Source of the DNA: Ziziphus jujuba
Lineage: Eukaryota > Streptophyta > Magnoliopsida > Rosales > Rhamnaceae
Direction: 5' to 3'
Length of the DNA: 64,000 bases
Assembly: GCF_031755915.1 (NCBI RefSeq)
Contig: NC_083386.1
Coordinates: forward strand, 12,958,001 to 13,022,000
In this document: positions 23,239 through 36,235 of the stretch, piece after piece
Position numbering within the stretch: position 1 is the stretch's first letter
How the letters are laid out: each line of letters begins with the position of its first letter
The notes under the pieces: model-generated
Database searches by the model: none
Seen by the model: the letters and a program-made list of their open reading frames with translations, nothing else
What the model was told of the DNA's origin: nothing
Program-made: the position numbers and the translations under genes

Positions 23239-24853
23239 ATATACTAAGATCTGATAAAATACAACCAGATTTATATACTATTACTAAATCCATTAAATTC
23301 CATATTTTTTTTAAACCATGAAAATAAATCTAGCAATTTCATAAAATTAATACATTCCACATTACTTCAATTTCACGATTATCCAAATGCACAATATATC
23401 TTATACACTAAAAATTATTATTCTTTTTAAATAATTAAAATTTATTTATACAAAATTTATTTAACTTATATAAAATTCACATATAATTTAATTTCACATA
23501 AATACATTTTATCATACAAAATAAATACAACAATAAATTCAATAATAAATATATACAATTAATTTCTCCAAACCATATAATAAATATTATATAACAAATA
23601 TGTTTAAATCACATAAATAGCATAATAAAATTAAATAACAATTTCCTTAATTTTTAAAATATACATTTTATATTTCAAAATGTTAAATAACACAAATTAT
23701 ACATTCACACACACATACACATATATATAACCTTTCAGCGAGCATGTACCCATTCTTATATATATATATATACACATATATACTCATACATATATATACA
23801 TAAATATGTATATATAGATATATAAATATATTCATCTGTAGATATCTATACATATATTCATATATTCATATATCACAATACACACACCCACACATATATA
23901 TATATATACACAAAACATATGTACTTCAAACATACACATACATATGTGTTCATAAACAGATATATATAATTTAATTTGATTTTTTCAATTTTTCACATTT
24001 AATATAATAATTTATTAAAAAATAGCAACTTTTCAATTACAACACTATAATTCATAAATACGATATCAATGGAAAACTAAAGGAATGAGGAATACGTTAC
24101 CAACCTCCATTGGGCTCAATTCGATCGGTAGTGATCGGAAAATGCCTGGGAAGTTTCGGCCAAACTTCCCATCTATGTGTCTCACAAATGGCTTAGAATT
24201 TGGTGGAATGGAGGATTTTTAAGATCAGGGGGTCAAAAACTAGGGGAGGAACCGATCTTACGGTTGAAAACTGTTGGAAAACCAACCAACAAATTAAGGA
24301 AACACTGGTTATTGGCATTGGGCCATAGATTTCGGTGTGTCCACCGACCAAAGGGTTGAAAATTGGACGGTTGAGGTCGCTTGGCCGTGAGTCACCATGT
24401 CGGGGCTGGCACGTGTGGCCATCCAGTGGTCAGAAAATGTTTTTTCATGACGACCCAAGAGAAAGGGAGAGAGAAAGAGAGAGAGAGAGAAAGAGAGAGG
24501 AAGAGAGAGAAAAAGAGAGAGGGAGGGAGATAGGGGGTGTTTTTCTCTCGTGAGGGAGTAGAAAAGAAAAAAAAAGAAAAAGAAAAAGAAAAAAATGAAA
24601 AAATTAAATTAAATAAAATAATAATATAATATAATATAATATTTTATTAAGGATGACATGTGGCACTTTCTCATCGTGACATGTGGTGCATCCCAACTGG
24701 TAACATATGGCATAATCAAAGACTCCTTTTAATACTCAACTATCCGGTAAGATCAGTTCCAGAAAAAATAAATAAAACTCTACAGACCCATAACTTTTCA
24801 ACCGTAGGTCTAAATTAAGCGTGCCGCTAGTCTACAGACTCATTTTACATATG
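23239..24853 (-). mobile_element. Truncated LTR of the long-LTR gypsy family
   Basis: In reverse complement this matches the 10410-14306 LTR from its start block ('gtctgtagactagcggcacgc', 'ggttgaaaagttatgg') through the CT-rich part (24450-24560), to about that copy's position 12540. The rest of the 3' end is missing, where the MULE TSD lies. At 24854 it abuts a DUF674 coding fragment with TGTAA, which may be the LTR's own first bases followed by a small internal deletion. The TA/CA-rich tract 23700-23960 corresponds to the microsatellites of the sister LTR. Frames here have no coding support. Confidence 0.75.
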
Positions 24854-25350
24854 GTGGACATAGGCTTCACCTCCAAATCATCCATTACCATATAAGTCAC
24901 AACCCCTTTCACATACCCTCCCTCACCACTTGATCAACTCCCTCCTTGTGCTGTAGCTTGGGCTGTAACATATGTCATCGATTTTGATATTGCCTTTATT
25001 GTACTATGGACACAAAAGTTTTTAGATCATTAACGATATAATGAAGGGTGCTCTGGTAAATGACTTGCTCGTATGTGTCCAAATTGCTTAGACAAATGTA
25101 CATTTGTTTAGACACTGATGAAGATGCTTCTTTGAGCAACAAGAGAGGGGTAACAACATCACCATTTGTGGTAATTACCTTAAGGTTAAGCAGGGTTTCC
25201 TTGTTAAGGACAAATTGCATGTAAGTTTCACTGAGATTTTCGATACTCTCGTAAAGCTTACCTAGAGTTCCAACCATCCCTTTGCTCAAGGGAAGCCCAA
25301 TTACAGTACCAATAGGCATGGACAAAATGGCAAAGATAAAATTTGGATAA
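24854..25350 (-). pseudogene. Composite DUF674 fragment
   Basis: Minus strand: 25350-24996 reads FAILSMPIGTVIGLPLSKG, MVGTLGKLYESIENLSETYM, and PLLLL..., then HYIVNDLKTFVSIVQ and a stop. A second piece (about 24945-24854) reads SSGEGGYVKGVVTYMVMDDL, EVKPMSTI, with one in-frame stop just before it. The N-terminal block (LKLLID...FAEAKKD) and the CPxC region are missing. The 'Y.V.DDL' core occurs twice, so the locus looks like remnants of two paralogues joined together. It is cut at its 3' side by an LTR directly after the STI codons. Confidence 0.75.
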
Positions 25351-27125
25351 TTAACTTTGAAGAAAATCAAGATTATTTCTCGAGGAAATAAAAAAAAATT
25401 TAAGGTTAAATTGTCAACATAATTTGTAAAATGTGTTTGTTTGGGCAATTAATTGAAGAAAATCAAGGATATTTATACAGGAAATAAAGAATTTTGAGCA
25501 GAGACCGTTTCCTGGTAAAGAGCACAATAGATGAAATCTGTGGTGGCGCTGCTTGCTTCTGATTAATAGGAAAAGGAGGATTCAGCCAATAATAAAGATG
25601 TATCATTTAATCTTGAAGAAAATCAGGAAGTAATTCAAGGCTTTCACTAAACTGGATATCTATTGAATAGAGGCATTTTTCATTTGTAATGGGGCCTCTC
25701 CAACAGCAACCAATTCTCCAAGAATGATTTGAATTCTTTTTAACATATTCACCAATGATTTGAATTCTTTTTAACATATTCACCTTGTGTATTTGCTTAA
25801 TTTTGTTATTTTCTTTGTTGAATCATTTGCACATAATTTTTTTTTTCTAAACCAAGAAAAAAAAACAAAGAACCTTTTACATTTATTTTGTTTTTATATT
25901 ATTTGTCTATCAACACTTGTCTGATATAATTTTATTTTTGTTATTGCACTTTTCATTTTTAATTAAACAATGGCACGATGTAATCTTTGAAAAACTATTC
26001 TTTGTTATCAAATATATATGTATATATACATATGATTTTGATAGAGTAAGGACGTTGTGAGGATTTTACAATAAGGATATCCTATGTTGTGAGTTATATC
26101 ATCTATTTAAATTGCAATATAAGACAAATAAATTATCAATCAAAATTTAAAAATAAATTAACCTTTTATTACAATTACTGTCATGTAAATACACACTAGA
26201 ATCATTTATTCTTTTAACTGTCATTTATTTGTTAAAAAATAACATTTGATTTATATATTATTTTTAGTTTTGCAAGGTGGTTTTCCCAAATTTTAAAAAA
26301 ATAACATTTTAAATGATTTGTTTTCTGGCTTTTAAATGATATTTGACTGCCTTAGTCTTTCCCCACATTAAAAGTATAGTTTTTTTCTTTTTTCTTTTTT
26401 TTTTCCCCTAAAATCAAAAGTGTGGGATTAATTTGTCTAACATAGGAATGGACACATTTATCATGTAATTTTGTGATCATCTGCTAAAGGAATTTCTCAT
26501 ATTTAGAGGAAGTACTCTGTTTATGTGTTGAATGAAGCTTAGCAAAAAACCTACCAAAATGTTTATTGATATGACAAATTGACATATTATTATTTTATTA
26601 ATTAAAAAAATGAACATAATCTACATATGAATAAACAAATTCTCAGAGGAAAGATAAGTAAAAAATTTTCCATATCACTTAGTAAATATCATTTAACCTA
26701 GGTTTGAGATGTAATCTTAATAGTTTTACAATTGGGCCAAACCAATTCAATTTAAACATTAACTAAAACTATATAGAGTTGTTGAGGGGAAAAATACTTA
26801 AACTAATATTATATTTTCTCAATATTTAAAGTTCAATGAACCAAAAATTTTTATTTGGAATGGGGTATTCAAATGTCATTAATGGCCAAGAAAACATTAC
26901 CAATATAGGTTATTCCACGAAAACCTGATACATTTTTGTGTGAAGATCCTTTAACATTAAATATATTGCAGGTAAGTGAAAACTCTGAAAATTATATATA
27001 CATCTAGTTCTAACCATCTCTACTACTCCGTACTGAAAGGCTATTAGCCAAATAAAAAACAAAGGCAGAGACCTCATAAAAGCCTAAGCACAGTGTCATT
27101 ATGGGCTATGAAGACTCAATTTATA
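25351..27125. other. Intergenic spacer; part duplicated near 40640-41000
   Basis: No gene was found. Bases 25390-25860 resemble 40640-40985 ('aatcaag...ttcatttgtaatgggacctc.ccaac'), which lies in the same position downstream of the other two-exon DUF674 gene. A perfect 31-bp tandem duplication occurs at 25723-25753 and 25754-25784. A block at 26310-26370 ('tctggcttttaaatgat.atttgact') recurs near 43150-43210 and 46105-46170. These repeats support local duplication of whole gene-plus-spacer units. Confidence 0.55.
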
Positions 27126-29120
27126 CTATACTTTGTTCAAAAGGACATCAGTAAGAACAATCTCTGTCTCCATTGATGCCTTCAGCAATTGTAAGCCCTG
27201 TACATTAATAAACATGAAAACTCAGCATAAAAGAGTTCCATAATTTGAAAATGCAATAACAAAAGAAATTGACTATTTAAATAAATATGAATTTCCATAT
27301 ATATATATATATATATATATTGTATGTGTTAGAAAATGTATATAAAAATGATAAATTTCAATATATACAATTCTGCTATAAAAAGCATGTTTGTGCATGA
27401 CTAACATTCACAATACTTTGTGCGACAAAGATTGTTCTGTCATTGTATATCATAACATCAATTAAACATTATTATTTACCAAATCTCAAATACTGATTTT
27501 GAATCATACAACAACTATAAAATAATAATTCACCAAATACTTAACCAATTATTTTTGTAGCATAGTTAAAGTAGTTAAAGTGGTGTTTTTTAGAAGCCAC
27601 AGCAAAAAGTAAACTAAGCCTTAATAAGAACTCAAAATATGCCTAAGCGAATGCATATATGCCAAATTGAGTTAAGTGAGCAAGATATTGATTAACCCTT
27701 TATGAATATTGGATTTCAGTGAAAAACTTCAACTAGTTGATCAAAGCCAACAAAAGAAGTTGTAGGGTTCTTTTTATGTAGGTGATCATGATGTCCAAAA
27801 TGATAGTCAATCTCAATTGAGCTTGCCAATAACATTGCAGTTGATGGGTTTGTCTTGCTACCAGTGGTAGATTTGGTTTGAATAGAGAAGAGCCACATGG
27901 ATATGGATGAGATACAACAATTTAAGTGGAATATGGATGGCAATGAGCTTTGCTACCAAAAACTCAGTACATAAAGAGATTGAATTGGAAAATGCAATGC
28001 AATAGAAAAAATAATTTTGAGAATGAAAATAGAAAGAGACATCAAACTCATTAATGTAACAGAGTTAATTACGTAGGGCAGGACTACCAAATTAGTATAT
28101 TAAAAAATATGACATATAATCTTCTAACATTCCCAACATTGTTAAGCAAATCAGCTAACAATTTTGTATATTGATTTTGGCATTTTTCTTTTTCTATTTT
28201 ACTTTTTTTTTTTCAGTGAATCAATTTCCTTCATATCAATTTGTTGACACGGTATTATTTCCACAATAAATTAAAAAGAAAAAGGGGGAAGATATTTAGA
28301 GAAAAAAATAGAGGAATCCCATAATGAATATATAAATACCTCATCGATCCCTATTGAAACAATCTTCTCCTCCAGAGTACTAGTGTCTTTGACATTGAAA
28401 GTTGTAAGCATTAATAAGGTAGAAACAAGTGAAAGAGGCTTGACTTGTAAATCATCCATAACAATATAATTGATTTGATCTTTCACATACCCTTTTCCTT
28501 TTGAATCATCATCTTCACCAGAGGCAGAGGAGGAGGACAAACCACCCTTGTCTGTAGCAACAAAATTGAGCTTGGCAGTGATTTTGCTGTGGCACTGAGG
28601 ACATTGAGCTCGTGGATCATCAGTTACATAGTTATGGAATCCAGGGTAAATTCCATAGTTTGCATTCCTAATTCTTGGGCAAATATACCGCTTCCGTCGC
28701 TTGTTCGACTTCGTCCTTGTCGACGCTTTCGATTTTGACAATGGGGAATTGGGAAAAATCAGAGGAGGTTTAAAAGAATTAGCCATTGTCGAGATTAGGT
28801 TGGAAGTAACTGGTATTGAAGTTTTCAATGCTGTGGAAAAGCTTACCTAGACAACCTACCATGCCTTTGTTTGATAGGATCTTGATTATGGAGGCCATTG
28901 GTAGTAAGACAAGCGTAAATAGGAAATCTATGAAGTCCTTGTTTGCTTCAGCAAATAGGACTATTTTCCTCTCTGTATTTATTAGAAGCTTCAATTGCAA
29001 ACCACCATCACCATCAGTATCAACATCAATGACGTTGTTGTTGTTGTTGTTGTTGTTGTTGGGGATGTTAGGGTTAGGGTTAGGGTTAGGGTTAGAGGCA
29101 GAGGCCGCCATTGATGTCAT
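27126..29120 (-). pseudogene. DUF674 gene, two exons, frameshifted in exon 1
   Basis: Exon 1 runs from the ATG at 29120 (alternative ATG at 29111) to 28340, followed by donor GT at 28339-28338. The terminal exon is 27197-27126 (GLQLLKASMETEIVLTDVLLNKV, stop). Intron 1142 bp. The N-terminus has an Asn-Pro repeat and a poly-Asn run, then LQLKLLINTERKIVLFAEANKD, MVGCLGKLFHSIENFNTSYF, and after a frame change CPQCHSKI, KGYVKDQINYIVMDDLQVKP. The break is around 28775-28790: one frame stops after QPNLDNG and the remainder reads in another. No intron with good borders removes the break, so the gene is probably dead or encodes two truncated products. A MULE inserted about 150 bp upstream of the start. 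Confidence 0.75.
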
Positions 29121-29899
29121 TATGGAAGATTTTGGATTATGAAGGAAAGAAGTAGTTGCCGTCTTGCAAAGATGCATCTATGTATATATATATATATATG
29201 GATTATGGACTTAGGGCCCACTTTTGAAGCAAAAACAAAGCTAGATGTTTTGTTGGGATTCTAAGTTTTATATTTAGGGTTTTTTCGAAAACTAGCCACC
29301 CTGTAAATCATTTTTTGAAGAATAGCAAAAAAAATTTTTTTTTTTTAAAACTAGCCACCTTTGGACAAAAATACCCTTGACCAAATTGAAAATTACACAA
29401 TATGTTTTTTCTTATCCTTTCCTTCTTCCTCTACACACCCGTTCATGTTTTGTGCAAGACATTCTCTAATGGGCCACAAACACTCTTTGCATCTCATCTA
29501 CTCTCACTTTCTTTTTCTTGTATTTTCTCATTTCTGAAACTAAACTCAGGTAAAAATTTTCTCTTTTTTCTTATTAGATGAAACTGAGGAAATATGGGTA
29601 TGTATTTTTTTTTCTCCTTTTTCTTGTATTTTTTGTTAGTTTTGTATTTTTTTAAGATTTTTATTTAATATGGGTATGTAAGAAATTAATTTATGAGCTG
29701 TTATATGTGAGTTTAAAGATACTTAGGTCAATATAGTTTAAAAATGGGGAAAAATTTGTGTAAAATTGAAAAATCATGAAAAACAGTAAAAACGGAGGAA
29801 ATTTGGTGAAAAAGATGAACTTCCGCCATTTTCCTGCAGTTTGTCAGTTTTCATAAGTTTTCCGCCAGTTTTCTACCAGTAGGAAAACGCTATATTTGG

Positions 29900-32800
29900 T
29901 GTCAGGACCCGTCCAAAATTCCTCACCGGAACCCTAGACAAGCCCTGATCCCAGGGAAACCCTACCGGATCCTCCTATGGAAAATCCGGCAGAACCTCCC
30001 CTAAGGGATGGACTTACCACAAATTCCTGCACTAAAAACACACTTCTATAACGTCCCCCTTATTCCTCCCACAATACTACCAGTTGATTCCACAAATTTC
30101 AGCACTCCAAAAATAAATAACAGTAATCCAGTGCATAATAAATACATAAGTGTCCCATACAGTATACAGAGCTTCATGAAGTACTACTAAGTATAGAATA
30201 CAACAAGAGTGAAAGAAATATTACAACTGCAATAAAAGAAGATCAAGGTACTTCACGAACTAAACAGCGATGCAGATCAAGTCCGCTCCGGATGAACACC
30301 GACAACCTGGTACCTAAAAGAACGGAATTTGAAAATATGAGATGCTAATCATCTCAGTGAGTGACCCTATCTACTATACAATATAATACCACGGTAATAA
30401 AGTAGATAAATAATAATTAATTGGAAATAATAATTTCTTTCAAAACCCTTACAATTCTCTCGGTTGGAAAAGTTCCCCTTTTAAAACTTTTTCACAAAAC
30501 CCTTTGTTCGTATTCCCCGAAAACCAAGACATCACATAAATACCAGAAACAGTAATAATTATATTTTTAATTCCAATACAATTTCAAAATATTTATTTTA
30601 AAATCACAGTTCTGAAAATCACTTGATGCACCCACTATATACCAGTGGCGCCAACAGTACCCAGCGTCCCAAGGTACCGCCAGACAGGAGGTTATAGAAA
30701 GAAACCGGCATACGGTCGCGTGGCGTCCCACTGCGCTGCTGCTAACTGGTGTCCCGACCATGGAGGGGTGGCCTACCCTCATCCAATGGCAACCACAGGA
30801 CAACCTCATAATATCACCTGCGCGCTACTCACACCCACCTGCGCGCTAATCACATCCGTGTGCACACTAACCATATCACATATAAACAGAACACCAGTAC
30901 GTGCACGATGCATCTAAAAATCATAAAATCCACATATTTAATTTGTATATCAAAATCTCAAATTTCCCATAAACATAACGGGTTTATTCCATCCAATTGA
31001 ACCCGGAAATTCTCCACAATTTCTTTATAATTAACGCCATAAATTCCATGATTTTCAAATCCACCAACTCCCAAATCCACCACTTTAAATATTCACATTT
31101 TCCCAATAGCATAAATAATTCTTGAAGTGTAATAATTAAATCACATAATATTCCATGGGCATGCTTACAAAAATTGAAGTCACCAACATAAACAAATATT
31201 TTCCTTGAAATATTTGAAAATCAAATCATGCCCGATTTAATGTTAAAATCACAAGAATTTCAAAATTCTCAAGACCATAAAATAATTTTCACATGGCATA
31301 AATTTATATAATGCATATTTTCTTTAATCAAAACAATTTCACCAATAATTCCACAATAAATCAATTAAATATTTGGCACATAGAATTTAAATTCCAAATA
31401 TTCAAATCACACATAATATTCACCAATTTAATTTCCGAAATTAATTTGAAGGTGGGTCACTCACCTTAAGCATGTATCTCAATCAAGATCCTCCGTAGGA
31501 TCGACTCCGCTACTCGCGCGTGCACCTAAAACATCCACAATACACCACACCACAAATATTAATATTTTAATCGGGTAACTCCCAAATGGGTACCAGGGGA
31601 GCGAACACCAAACGACATCTAAAATTTACGAGTTATATACCGAATCGAAGCTCGAGTGATGAGGATCACGGATTCGGTCTTAATTTCCGGTGATCGGACC
31701 CGAGGTGGTCGGAATCTCGCTGGAATTTTGGGTTTCGACTCCGTAATTTTCCCAAACTGTCATGAATTGGCGGAAACGGATGCCGGATTCGGGTTCAGGA
31801 GGTCGAACACAGTCGGGAGGGATCGGCGGTGCAACTGGGTACTCACTGGAACAGTAACTTCCGGCGAGCCGCCGCGGTCACCGGCAACCGTCGCCGGCGG
31901 CGGCGCGTGCGGTGGCCATTGGCTGAGATTTTTTGCAAATTTATAGATCGAGGGGAGAGGAATCCAACGGGACCGGCGGTGAGGCAAACGGAGGCCGGAC
32001 GGCGGAGAAATCGGGGTTTGAAGATTTTCGGCCCCTCGGCGGAAAAAGCTCCGATCCCTGCACGTCGGAGGTCTGGTGGCCGTGAAATTTGGTGGGTAGG
32101 CCGGACTTGAGGAGGTGGTGAGGGGTGGCTGGCGCATGTGGCCTGAAAATGGCCGGAAAGGGGTCAATCGGCGGTGGCCGGCGATGTAGGGAAAAATCGT
32201 CGCCGATCTTTGTCGCCTCGATCCGGGTGCGTCCGGCGGCCAACGGCCGTGAAAATTGGAGGTTTGGGTCGCGGGGAACTGGGCTTCACCGGTGGCCAGC
32301 GCGTGTAGCCCTCCGATAGCCAACCGGTGGTGGCCAATCGTTTCTCTCTCTCCCTCTCTCTCTCTTCTCTCTCTCCTCTCTTTCTTTCTCTCTTCTCCCC
32401 GAGATTTTTGTCAAATAAAAGCCACAGTGGTGACACTGTTCATCCACGTGGACCAATCAGGTGACGACACGTGGCATTTCACTGTTCATCGACTCAAAAA
32501 CATTAAAATATTACGGTATCCAGCAAACTTCACGCGTCCATAACTTTTTAACCGGATGTCCGTTTTAAACGTGCCACTAGTCTGTGAACTCGTATCGAGG
32601 AGCACTTCATAACCATGCATGAGTCAAAGCTCATTTCCCCATAAATAAAAAGTCATCTCAGGCACCCCTTGGACAGTTTGGACCTCAACTTGTTTTGCTC
32701 ATAACTTTCAAACCGTAGCTCCATTTTCGACGTGCTACTAGTCTACGAACTCATGCCAATGTGTACTTCGTAACGGTACCTCAGTCAACCTAGAATTTCA

Positions 32801-32906
32801 ACCGAGTCAAAAAGTCAACTTTTGACCCTTAGTCAACGGTCAAAGTCAACAGTCAACCTCGGTCAACGTGCAAAAATTCCGACATGGTTCGGGACGGGGT
32901 GTTACA
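29900..32906 (-). mobile_element. 3.0-kb solo LTR, Ty3/gypsy family, TSD TTTGG
   Basis: On the minus strand it begins TGTAACACCCCGTCCCGAACC (from 32906) and ends GGGTCCTGACA (at 29900). TTTGG flanks both sides (29895-29899 and 32907-32911). No primer-binding site or gene lies inside. It has a GC-rich block (31640-32330) that yields long but unsupported frames on both strands, and a CT-rich run at 32338-32400. It is the cleanest reference copy of the LTR family found about ten times in this window, and it splits the 5' region of the MULE transposase unit. Confidence 0.93.
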
Positions 32907-33049
32907 TTTGGCCCAAAAGAACAGAATCGACTTTTTTTAATACAGTTAATATGTTTATTTAGTATTATTCAAATTGTTATATATTTATTGATTTAGTTTA
33001 ATGTTATTTATTTAATTTTGTAGTAAAATAGAAGATGATAATATTGTAA

Positions 33050-35572
33050 TGGAACATTGGTACAAAATGATGGTGGTAATTGGGAATATCGAAATGGTAA
33101 AAATATAATAGTTTCCATCGGCAAGAGATGCACAAAATTAGAGTTAGAGGATGAGATTTTCAATTCTATTGAGATAGATCAAAATGAATATTTGCTAAAG
33201 CTAAAATGGATATATGGATGATGTGCAGAAAAGTTGAATCTGACAGAAATACACTGTGATAGGGATGTGAAATGCTTTCTTCAAGAAGTGAGGAATGGAA
33301 GGATGACAATGATGCGGCCTCCATTGTATGTTGAGGTGATTTTGAAAGTTGAACATGTATCTAGAAATGTTCATCAAATAGCCTTTGCTTCGGATAGTGG
33401 GAGTAATCTTCATTCTTTTGCTTGTCCTCCAATTGGCGTTTGTCTACCACACGTTTTCGGTATTGAACCTATTCAAGCTACATCTTAGGAAATTATGGTT
33501 CACGAACCTCAGTTTAGAGATCAAGTTGATGTTCGTGGGGCCTGGACATCATTAACATCCACAAAGGAGTTGATGTTGGAGGTGACTATGCTGAACGGTT
33601 TCCCAACGATGAGGAGTATGAGCAGTTGCATAATATTGATCATTATGAGAATTACAATATAGCAGGGGATGATGTTGATCATAATGATGTAGATTTTGAT
33701 CATGAGTTGCTGGACAATGATAATGATATGCATCCTGAAATGAACAATGAAGGAGTTGATGATGTTAGGGTTCATCGTGCTACAAGTGACCACATATCAT
33801 CGAGTAACAAAAGTGGTTCCATGGCCATATTTTCGTCAAAGTTCACTAGCTGTAAGAGCATAATAGTTGGACAATTATTTCACAATAAACGTGACTTACA
33901 GAATAAACTAAGTATCTATTGTATGCATGAAAATAAGGAGTTCAATGTGACATGGTCAACTACACAACGGTATGAGGTTGTATGCTTGGAAAATATTTGT
34001 AAATGGTCACTACGTGCAACCACATTTAAAAATGGAGAAATATTTGTTGTGAGAATTTTTGATAATGTACATAGTTGCTCGTTAGATATCATGCATCAAG
34101 AACATAAGCACGTCAGTAGTCGGGTTATCGGGCAATGTATCAAATCTAAATATGAAAGGATTACACTTGTTTACAAACCCAAAAAAATTCAACATGATTT
34201 TTTACAGAAATATAGGGTGAATATAAGCTACAACAAAGCATGGAGAGGTAAAGAGTATGCACTTAACAGTGTTAGGGGATCTTCAGAGGAGAATTTTGCT
34301 AAGTTGCTTGCCTACTGTTATGAGTTAGTGTCGAAGAACCCTGGGACTCTTACACGTATCAAAACAGACGATAATAACAATTTTGTATATTTCTTTATGG
34401 CGATTGGAGCAAGCATTAGGGGATTTATATCCCACATAAGACCCATGTTGGCTATTGATGCGACTACATTGAAAGGGAAATACAAAGGGTATACACATTG
34501 CATCGGGCATGGATGGCAATAAGCAAATATATCCTTTGGCTTTTGGCATTGGAGATGGAGAGAACGAGCAAGCATATACATGGTTTTTCCAAGACCTCAA
34601 GGATGCCATTGGAGATTTCCTGGATTTGATGTTTGTGAGTGATAGACACCCTGCTATTGAAAATGCATTATGGAAAGTTTTTCCCAATGCATACCATGCG
34701 TTGTGCACGTACCATATAAACAAAAATATTAAAGAAAATGGACATGAGAAAGATGAAACAATAATACAATGTTTCATGCTCGCAACTAGTGCATATTTGG
34801 TTGAAGATTTTGAGTTTTATATGGGGCAAATTGAGGCAAAAAACAGTAGGGCTGCCTAGTACATTCGATCATGTGACCCTATAAGGTGGGCATGTTCTCT
34901 TTCTCCATATAGAAGGTATACTATCATGACCACCAATATTGCAGAAAGCTTGAATGGTATTTTGCTAGATGCTAGAGAGATGCCAATAGTAGCATTAATT
35001 GAGTACATATGGGATTTACTGCAAATGTGGTTTTATGAGCGACATACTGCAGGTGCAAAATTAACGAAGCCTGTGACTGACCATATAGAAGAACAACTCA
35101 AACTCGAAATTTGGAGTCTATCGAACTATGTGTGAAGGCCGTTAATATGCATAAATTTCTTATGGAAGGTGGGAGTTTGAGGGGTACAGTTAATCTCCAG
35201 TCAAAAACATGCTCATGCAAAGTCTTCGATCTTGATCAATATCCTTTTTATCATTGTATTACCGCTTGCAGAGAATGCAAAATTGCTCCTTATGGCATGT
35301 GTTCTCATTACTACACCGTGGATGCATATCGTGCAGCTTATGCTGAGTCTATTTACCCTATGTTAGATGAAAAATAGTGGCATGATCCAGATGACGTGGC
35401 AAGTCATATTGTTCTTCCACCAAGATGGACACGTAGGCAAGCTAGTAAGCCGAGGATACAATGCATACCATCCGAAAGGGAAGATGTTATTGGACGTAGA
35501 TGTAGCCGATGCGGTGGTGTTGGACATTATAGGCAAAGATGTACGAATCCATTGTCTTATGCTTCGAATTAG
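33050..35572 (+). pseudogene. MURA-type Mutator transposase, decayed
   Basis: Domains in order: an N-terminal region (IVSIGKRCTKLELEDEIFNS near 33110), a MuDR-type DNA-binding region (VGQLFHNKRDLQNKL, about 33867 on), and the DDE core with first Asp in AIDATTLKGKYKG (codon 34457-34459), second Asp in VSDRHPAIENA (34641-34643) and Glu in NIAESLNG (34944-34946). A SWIM-type zinc motif follows (CSC near 35210, then PFYH where PCxH is usual), and a CCHC knuckle CSRCGGVGHYRQRC (about 35499-35545). Breaks include a stop near 33219, a frameshift at about 34505, TAG at 34857-34859, a shift at about 35110 and TAG at 35375-35377. Catalytic residues survive but no full protein can be made. Confidence 0.9.
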
Positions 35573-35944
35573 AAAGTTTTAATTTAGTGTTATGGTTTAA
35601 TATGTTTTGATAATTATTTCATATCTTGGATATTATATTTTCTACTCGACGATGGAAGATTTATTAGCAATTTTTTTTTTTTAAAGAATTTAATCCCAAA
35701 TGAAAAAAAGGCTTTTTAAAGTTGATTTTAAATCTTTAGTTTACATCTCATTTTATGAAATGTCCAAATGATTTTGAAAAGAAAAACAAATATATATTAT
35801 TTTTTCTTTTCTTTAAAATGGTTATTGATTTTAAACATCAATACATTCTTTGTTGAATCCATCTTCATCCTATATAATATTTATCTCCACTCTCAATTTT
35901 TTTACCCCACTATTAACTTAAATAATCTATTAGAAATTGATTTT

Positions 35945-36235
35945 TCAGGTGGAGAAAATTAATTTCCGATAGGAGTAAATATTATTCAACAATTTCCGCT
36001 TGGAGGAAATTTTTTCCAACAGGAGTAAAATAATTTCCGCTTGGAGGAAAAATTTTCCGACAGGAGGAAAATGATTTCTGCTTGGAGGAAAAATTTTCCA
36101 CCTAGAGAAAAATTATCCAGAAGCTTCAATTGGTCTCCATAAGGGGTTTCCGACTGTAGGAAAATTTTTCCTCCAGAAGGAAAAATTTTCCACCTCGAGG
36201 AAATATTTTCCGACAAGCTGAAAATTTTTCTAGCA
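35945..36235. repeat. Quasi-palindromic minisatellite, first array
   Basis: Variant units of about 20 bp, TTTCCGCTTGGAGGAAAAA and TTTTCCGACAGGAGGAAAA, alternate to make a higher-order period of about 41 bp. Each unit is a near palindrome (TTTCC...GGAAA). The array is open on the minus strand, in frame with the DUF1985-like exon. Confidence 0.8.

Noticed and set aside
24335..24560. Arg/Glu-rich frame over the GA-rich tract
   Set aside because: It corresponds to the CT-rich stretch of the LTR family in reverse and has no protein similarity.
29067..29095. Interstitial telomere repeat
   Set aside because: Hexamer TTAGGG instead of the usual plant heptamer, only about four units, and in frame as Asn-Pro codons of a DUF674 gene.
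31640..32436. Long overlapping GC-rich frames on both strands, up to 187 codons
   Set aside because: They lie inside the solo LTR 29900-32906, overlap each other in several frames and show no domain. They are a by-product of local GC content.
35945..36235. CRISPR-like array
   Set aside because: Units are contiguous and degenerate without unique spacers, in a eukaryotic transposon; it is a minisatellite.
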